A program made the translations under genes and the position numbers. DNA of 10,593 bases. Origin: an uncultured Ancrocorticia sp. (GTDB lineage Bacteria; Actinomycetota; Actinomycetes; Actinomycetales; Actinomycetaceae). Below the pieces are notes generated by a model that was given only the letters and a program-made list of their open reading frames with translations, was not told the origin of the DNA and did no database searches. Where the stretch lies: positions 1 to 10,593 of the forward strand of contig CAJPTB010000033.1 in NCBI GenBank assembly GCA_905373325.1, written 5' to 3'. Below, piece after piece: positions 7,133-10,593 of this stretch; positions within the stretch are counted from its first letter, which is position 1; each line of letters opens with the position of its first letter.

Positions 7133-7315
7133 TGTGAGTAGGTAACTTCACTGAGGCTTGATGATGCTGAATACGGCAGTGAGGAATGCAGTCATAAACG
7201 CAAACGGGAGCACATATGTTCCTAGTATATCGGCGAGAGTAGGCTACTTTGTATAGTACTCTTCGCGGTATCTTTCTTCCAACGCTAACTCTTCTGCAAA
7301 ACCGAAGGCCTTCCC
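7133..7315. other. Low-GC spacer after the defence operon
   Basis: About 180 bases of distinctly AT-richer DNA follow the helicase stop. I see no strong terminator; only a weak pairing cactg...cagtg (about 7148-7182). It ends where composition jumps back to GC-rich at about 7310, and holds the possible minus-strand remnant at 7244-7311. Confidence 0.4.
7244..7311 (-). pseudogene. Possible C-terminal remnant, AEELALEERYREEYYTK
   Basis: On the minus strand the frame ending in TAG at 7244-7246 reads KAFGFAEELALEERYREEYY, a plausible charged helical C-terminus with AT-rich codons. The frame continues upstream into GC-rich sequence of unrelated, shadow-like composition, so any real gene has lost its 5' part at about 7311. 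Too short to assign; it may be chance. Confidence 0.2.
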
Positions 7316-7411
7316 GCGCGGGAGACTCCGGCCGAGCCGATCGGCCCCGCCGTGACCCTCGCCGAGTGGCGTGAACGCAGCGCTCGCCTCGCCCGCCACC
7401 CGGAGGTGTGA
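7316..7411 (+). pseudogene. 3' remnant of a GC-rich chromosomal gene at the island edge
   Basis: From the composition jump, the plus frame reads ARETPAEPIGPAVTLAEWRE and ends with RLARHPEV and TGA at 7409-7411. Codon use is typical of the GC-rich flanks. In the same frame a TAA lies upstream at 7286-7288 and no start with a ribosome site is visible. This fits the tail of a gene whose front part was replaced when the island arrived or rearranged. Family not recognised. Confidence 0.35.
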
Positions 7412-7591
7412 GCGGGGGACAAGGCCGCATCTGCTTGCGCAGGGCAAGGGCGCATCTGCGGGCGCAGCGTCTACTTGCACGGCGGCTGCTTGCGGGCACG
7501 GCGCCTGCCGCGGGTCGACGTGGTGTGGCCCACGAAGCGAGTGCTGAGCAAGCGGTGAGCGGCGAGCGTTCCCTGCGCTTCCGGCGCCGCT

Positions 7592-8035
7592 TCAGCGCCC
7601 CCGGTGCTTCTGGCGGGCTTTGGCTCGCCTTCGCGCGTATGCCTCGTCGGCAGCTCGCTTCTGCTCGCTCCGTCGCGCCGAGGCGCGCTCCTCGCCGCGC
7701 GACTCCATGTCGGCCTTCAGGGCCTCCTGGGCTTTCGTCGAGACGCCCCTCTCGCGCATCGCCTTCGCCGCCATCCGCTGGGCGCGCTTGGGGTTCGTTT
7801 TTCCCGCGCCGCCCCCTGCCTCTCCGGCGTCGGCCCCTTTTTCGACGACGGGGGCGGCGCCGTGCGCCCGCCGAACAAGCTCTGCGCCGTGCTCGCGGAC
7901 GAACTCGTGAAGCTCCGCGGCGCTCGGCTCTTTGCCGAAGACGACTCGGGCTGCGCGGACGGATTCGCCGTCGTCGATCTCGTAGACGCCGACCCACAGA
8001 TGGCCGTCGAAAAACAGTGTGAACTGCGCTGACAT
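7592..8035 (-). CDS. yjdF: YjdF family protein (DUF2992)
   Basis: This is a 147-residue protein from an ATG with a GGAGG site 5 nt upstream; a longer open frame starting at 8107 lacks such a site and its extra 24 residues look non-coding. The N-terminal domain MSAQFTLFFDGHLWVGVYEI and VVFGKEP (31-37) is the conserved YjdF start. The basic C-terminal part carries KRAQRMAAKAM, GVSTKAQEALK (97-107) and the characteristic ending KHRGR. Residues 60-80 are a Gly/Ala-rich linker. In Bacillus subtilis yjdF is controlled by a riboswitch first linked to azaaromatic compounds and later to NAD+; the protein's biochemical role is not settled. It is divergent from the SatD-like gene and transcribed alone. 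It belongs to the GC-rich core and shows no sign of damage. Confidence 0.85.
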   Translation of the reverse strand: MSAQFTLFFDGHLWVGVYEIDDGESVRAARVVFGKEPSAAELHEFVREHGAELVRRAHGAAPVVEKGADAGEAGGGAGKTNPKRAQRMAAKAMRERGVSTKAQEALKADMESRGEERASARRSEQKRAADEAYARRRAKARQKHRGR

Positions 8036-8182
8036 CTTGCCTCCAGGTACGCAAAAGCGGACCCGACGAGCTGGATTCCAGCGAGGCTGGCGACGGACGC
8101 CCCGCACCGCGATGCGCGTGCAGAGCGTCGCCCGGGCTTCCTACCGGGCAGCGCGTTTCGTTCATCAGGAACTGACCCCACG
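8036..8182 (-). other. GC-rich leader of yjdF
   Basis: This is about 145 bases between a possible promoter and the yjdF ATG. A 6-bp all-GC stem (8130-8135 with 8144-8149, 8-nt loop) and further GC-rich pairing (about 8098-8125) are visible. The position matches that of the yjdF riboswitch in Firmicutes, but I cannot confirm that consensus here. Confidence 0.3.
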
Positions 8183-8188
8183 ACTATA
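8183..8188 (-). promoter_or_regulatory. Possible -10 box for yjdF
   Basis: The minus strand reads TATAGT here. No good -35 stands 16-18 bp upstream (gccgtc at 8211 to 8206), so support is the -10 alone. Confidence 0.3.
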
Positions 8189-8224
8189 CACGCGGGGCGC
8201 ATGGGGACGGCGATCGCGCCCTCC

Positions 8225-8326
8225 TGCAAACGCTGTATGGGCGGCAATCCCGACCGCGCGTCCGGTTCACTGCCGGGCTGTTGCAAACGCTGCATGGGCG
8301 GCCATCCCGATTGCATATTCGGTTCA
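8225..8326. repeat. Two-unit 45-bp direct repeat between yjdF and the satD-like gene
   Basis: Units 8225-8269 and 8282-8326 both begin tgcaaacgctg and end cggttca, matching at 37 of 45 positions with an offset of 57 bases. The second unit overlaps the presumed -35 region of the satD-like gene, so the units could be regulator-binding sites, or simply a dispersed intergenic repeat. Confidence 0.75.
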
Positions 8327-8351
8327 GCTTCTGCTCTTAATCTAGTAGTCT
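8323..8351 (+). promoter_or_regulatory. Possible promoter of the satD-like operon
   Basis: TTCAGC (8323-8328), 17-bp spacer and TAGTCT (8346-8351). The -10 is identical to that proposed for ppdK. It leads to a leader of about 60 nt. Confidence 0.35.
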
Positions 8352-8416
8352 GGGCGGAGAACAGCGGGTTCGGCCCATTGGGAAAGCGGAACCGGTCGGG
8401 GTGAAAAGGAGGGCGC

Positions 8417-9319
8417 ATGTTTGCGGTGACGATCGACCAACGGTCCTCGCGGTCGGCGGGCGACCGCGTGCCCGAATTGCTCGAATTGCTTGTGGAGGCC
8501 TGCGCCGACAATCCGCCGATTGCCGGATTCGACAGGACCGTGGGGGACGAGGTCGAGGGCCTGTTCGACGACGCCGCCGGCGTCGTCGCCGCCGTTCGAG
8601 CCGCTCTCGCAGCGGGCGACTGGCATATCGGCCTGGGAATCGGCTCGGTCGAGTCGGTGGGCCGGAATGTGCGCGAGGCGCGGGGCTCGGCTTTCGTCGC
8701 CGCCCGCGAGGCCGTCGAACGGGCGAAAGTAAGCGGGGAAGTCGAGGTGCGCCAAGGGGCGGACGTAAACATCTCGCCTCTCGCCCTCGAGGCGTCCCAG
8801 GTCGTCTTCCAACTGCTTGGCGCCCTGCTCGCCGACCGCACCGACGCCCAGCGAGAGGTCTCCGACCTGTTCGACGCCGGCTTCACCGGGCGCGAGGCCG
8901 CAGCGGCCCTCGGCGTGAGCCCCTCCGCGGTCTCCCAGCGGCGCACGGCCTCCCGGTACGACCTGGAAACGCGAGGCTGGGCGGTGCTCAGCGAACTGCT
9001 GGGCCGCATCGGCGACGAGGTGGACGCCCGGTTCGACGCCGAGCGGAAGGCGAAAACGAAAGGCAAGTCGCATGCCCGGTTCGACGTCGAGCGCGGCGTG
9101 GCGAAGGACGGGCGCGCTGTCGCCAAGGGGAGCGAGAGCCCCGACGCCGGGGCCCTCGAAAGATCCGCAGCAGGCAAAAGCCAGGCGACCCGCGAACAAG
9201 CCCCTGCAGACGGCGCGGCTCAGGCGGCCCGCGAAGAAAAACCTGCGGCCAAGACGGCCTCGGCGAATCCCGAAAAGGCTTCCGCATCCGGGAGAAAGCA
9301 AGGAGGCTCGCGCTCATGA
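8417..9319 (+). CDS. SatD-like protein with HTH domain and long charged tail
   Basis: The ATG at 8417 has AAGGAGG (8406-8412) four bases upstream. Residues 1-105 match the SatD-family layout: MFAVTIDQRSS (1-11), DEVEGLF (44-50), HIGLGIGSVES (70-80) and RGSAFVAAREAVERAK (89-104). A helix-turn-helix follows at about 150-178 (FTGREAAAALGVSPSAVSQR). From about residue 200 the tail is low-complexity, rich in Ala, Lys, Glu and Gly, with ARFDAER/ARFDVER repeated at 204-210 and 220-226. SatD proteins are poorly understood; the family name comes from a streptococcal gene cluster with satC-satE and ffh. The HTH suggests DNA binding. It overlaps the next gene by ATGA, and SatD with DUF3307 is a recurring pair, which supports the call. 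The tail is unusually long for the family. Confidence 0.65.
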   Translation: MFAVTIDQRSSRSAGDRVPELLELLVEACADNPPIAGFDRTVGDEVEGLFDDAAGVVAAVRAALAAGDWHIGLGIGSVESVGRNVREARGSAFVAAREAVERAKVSGEVEVRQGADVNISPLALEASQVVFQLLGALLADRTDAQREVSDLFDAGFTGREAAAALGVSPSAVSQRRTASRYDLETRGWAVLSELLGRIGDEVDARFDAERKAKTKGKSHARFDVERGVAKDGRAVAKGSESPDAGALERSAAGKSQATREQAPADGAAQAAREEKPAAKTASANPEKASASGRKQGGSRS

Positions 9320-9714
9320 CCGTCGCGATCGTGCTTCTTTCCCTTGCGGCGTCCGTGGTCTTCGGCTGGGCGGCGGTCGAGGGCGTCATGCGTCTGGCCA
9401 AAGTCCGCGGCGGCGCCGGCCCTCGGCCCAGCTCGGGCGGGCATCGCGCCACCGTCCTCCGCGAGCGGCCTGCCCAGCCGCGCGTGTTGCGCGGCGGAGC
9501 ATGGATCGGCGCGTTGGAAAGGCTGGCGATAACCGGCGCGATCCTGGCCCGCCAGCCCGAGATGGTCGCCGCCGTCGTCGCCGTGAAGGGGCTTGGCCGC
9601 TGGGCGGACCTCCAGACGAACCCCGCCTTGACGGAGCGTTTCATCATCGGCACGCTCGCGTCGTACGTCGCGGCTGGCGCGTGCGGGTACGCGGGCCTGG
9701 CGCTGATGGGCTAG
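9316..9714 (+). CDS. Small DUF3307-like membrane protein
   Basis: This 132-residue protein begins at the ATG overlapping the upstream stop (ATGA), with AAGGAGG at 9300-9306. A hydrophobic N-terminal segment (about 3-22, VAIVLLSLAASVVFGWAAVE) is followed by a basic Pro/Gly-rich loop. The second half resembles the C-terminal block of DUF3307 membrane proteins: GGAWIGALERL (60-70), AVKGLGRW (89-96), ERFIIGTLASY (107-117) and a last hydrophobic stretch. It is only about half the usual length of DUF3307 proteins, whose N-terminal helices are missing. It is translationally coupled to the SatD-like protein and probably works with it at the membrane; the function is unknown. Confidence 0.6.
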   Translation: MTVAIVLLSLAASVVFGWAAVEGVMRLAKVRGGAGPRPSSGGHRATVLRERPAQPRVLRGGAWIGALERLAITGAILARQPEMVAAVVAVKGLGRWADLQTNPALTERFIIGTLASYVAAGACGYAGLALMG

Positions 9715-9789
9715 CCCGCAGCCTGCGCCTTCCACGTCGTTGGGGATGCGCTCGCGACGGCGGTAGAGAGGGCCTAGCTGAGCCGCGGG

Positions 9790-9810
9790 CCGAGAACCGC
9801 GGAATCTCGG
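9790..9810. other. Hairpin in the gap before ppdK
   Basis: ccgaga (9790-9795) pairs with tctcgg (9805-9810) around a 9-base loop that contains ccgcgg. It may end satD-operon transcription, but no T-run follows, so a terminator role is weakly supported. Confidence 0.25.
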
Positions 9811-9845
9811 TGCTGACGACGCGGGGCTTTCGTCACAGGTGTGGG

Positions 9846-9874
9846 GTGAAAATCGTCACCGCCGATGTTAGTCT
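9846..9874 (+). promoter_or_regulatory. Promoter of ppdK
   Basis: GTGAAA (9846-9851), 17-bp spacer and TAGTCT (9869-9874). Transcription would start near 9881, giving a leader of about 45 nt that contains the GGAGG at 9914-9918. Confidence 0.5.
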
Positions 9875-9925
9875 GGTAGACGGCCCGCGACTGCGGAACA
9901 CTGAACTTCCAATGGAGGATACTTA

Positions 9926-10593
9926 ATGACGAAGTACGTCTACGCGTTCACCGAGGGTGACCGCGACATGAAAGATTTGCTCGGCGGGAAAGGCGCCAAC
10001 TTGGCCGAAATGGTCAAGCTCGGCCTTCCGGTGCCTCCGGGCTTCACGATCACCACCGATGCGTGTCGCGCATACCTCGCGGCGGGCGAGTCCCCCGAGA
10101 CGCTCGACGTCGAAGTGACGTCCCACCTGCGCAACGTCGAGCAGGAGATGGGCAAGCGCCTCGGCGACAAGAACGATCCCCTGCTCGTCTCGGTCCGCTC
10201 CGGCGCGAAGTTCTCCATGCCCGGAATGATGGAGACGGTCCTCAACATCGGCCTCAACGACGAATCAGTCCAGGGCCTTGCGGCGCAGTCCGGCAATGAG
10301 CGCTTCGCCTGGGATTCCTACCGCCGTCTCATTCAGATGTTCGGCAAGACGGTCCAGGACATCGACGGCGACAAGTTCGCCGACATCCTCCACAAGCTTC
10401 AAGCGGACAAGGGCTACTCGGGCGACCTCGACATGACGTCCGACGATCTCAAGCACCTTGTCAAGGAGTTCAAGAAGGTTGTCAAGGATGAAACCGGCGA
10501 AGACTTCCCCCAGGACCCGCGCAGGCAGCTCGACCTGGCCGTCGAAGCCGTGTTCCGCTCGTGGAACACCGAGCGCGCGCGTCTCTACCGCCG
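9926..10593 (+). CDS. ppdK: Pyruvate, phosphate dikinase, N-terminal part (runs off window)
   Basis: The ATG at 9926 has GGAGG 7 nt upstream. The 222 complete codons seen correspond to the N-terminal ATP-grasp nucleotide-binding domain of an enzyme of about 880 residues. Diagnostic stretches are KYVYAFTEG (3-11), LLGGKGANLAEM (18-29, with the ATP-binding Lys22), GLPVPPGFTITT (33-44), LLVSVRSGAKFSMPGMMETV (86-105, with the ATP-binding Arg91), LNIGLND (106-112) and RFAWDSYRRLIQMFGKTV (126-143). The enzyme interconverts pyruvate, ATP and phosphate with PEP, AMP and pyrophosphate in the cytosol, and serves glycolysis or gluconeogenesis in many anaerobic or fermentative bacteria. The His-swivelling and PEP-binding domains would lie beyond 10593. 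It has its own promoter and is intact as far as seen. Confidence 0.97.
   Translation, partial: MTKYVYAFTEGDRDMKDLLGGKGANLAEMVKLGLPVPPGFTITTDACRAYLAAGESPETLDVEVTSHLRNVEQEMGKRLGDKNDPLLVSVRSGAKFSMPGMMETVLNIGLNDESVQGLAAQSGNERFAWDSYRRLIQMFGKTVQDIDGDKFADILHKLQADKGYSGDLDMTSDDLKHLVKEFKKVVKDETGEDFPQDPRRQLDLAVEAVFRSWNTERARLYR

Noticed and set aside
7044..8165. 373-codon minus-strand open frame
   Set aside because: Its Arg/Ala/Ser-rich composition covers yjdF in another frame and crosses the island border; a shadow.
8225..8238. LacI-type operator in tgcaaacgctgtat
   Set aside because: The left half fits a LacI-family half-site, but the right half does not mirror it around the central CG.
8225..8326. 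CRISPR-like repeat
   Set aside because: Only two diverged units with a 12-base gap; no array and no cas genes.
7717..9177. 486-codon minus-strand open frame
   Set aside because: It is antisense to the SatD-like gene and overlaps yjdF; Ser/Arg/Pro-rich with no ribosome site or domain.
8401..9714. 437-codon plus-strand open frame
   Set aside because: Only its last 132 codons (from 9316) look like protein; the front is an Arg/Gly-rich shadow of the SatD-like gene.

Overview
The window looks like a piece of chromosome from a high-GC Actinomycetota (actinobacterium). The outer genes use strongly GC-rich third codon positions, promoters look housekeeping-like (TATAAT or TAGTCT -10 boxes), Shine-Dalgarno sites are good, and the degraded transposase and recombinase are of actinobacterial style. 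I cannot place it to family from sequence alone; Actinomycetaceae/Bifidobacteriaceae or Coriobacteriia-type hosts would all fit. Core chromosomal genes flank an accessory island of about 6 kb.

Left flank (1-1106): a minus-strand DUF4213/DUF364 gene (putative metal-chelation family), with a TATAAT promoter and a hairpin-rich leader of about 135 nt. The gene is broken at the window edge by a perfect 32-bp fold-back: bases 1-86 carry the expected continuation of the gene on the wrong strand. This is most easily read as a chimeric contig end. A GC-rich, repeat-bearing, gene-free stretch follows to about 1106.

Island (about 1107-7311): first a minus-strand large serine recombinase decayed by several frameshifts and stop codons and missing its N-terminus. 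It abuts, at about 3118, a plus-strand ISL3-family transposase that is also decayed and also missing its N-terminus. After the transposase's probable right end (about 4150) comes a 3' fragment of an unknown gene. Next is an intact two-gene operon of clearly lower GC: an OLD-family ATPase/Toprim nuclease (GajA-like) overlapping by 4 bp a compact UvrD-like helicase (GajB-like). Together they are best read as a Gabija-type anti-phage system. The first gene has a -10-like box just ahead of its ATG and no Shine-Dalgarno, so it may be leaderless. Two short gene remnants mark the right edge of the island.

Right flank (about 7316-10593): a minus-strand yjdF (DUF2992) homologue with a GC-rich leader; a divergent intergenic region with a 45-bp direct repeat; a plus-strand pair encoding a SatD-like HTH protein and a DUF3307-like membrane protein (ATGA overlap); and the 5' quarter of pyruvate phosphate dikinase (ppdK), running off the window with its own promoter and a GGAGG site.

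The most notable biology is the compact Gabija-like operon with an unusual Walker A motif in its helicase, sitting in a graveyard of mobile elements. Two leaders (upstream of the DUF364 gene and of yjdF) deserve RNA-structure searches.
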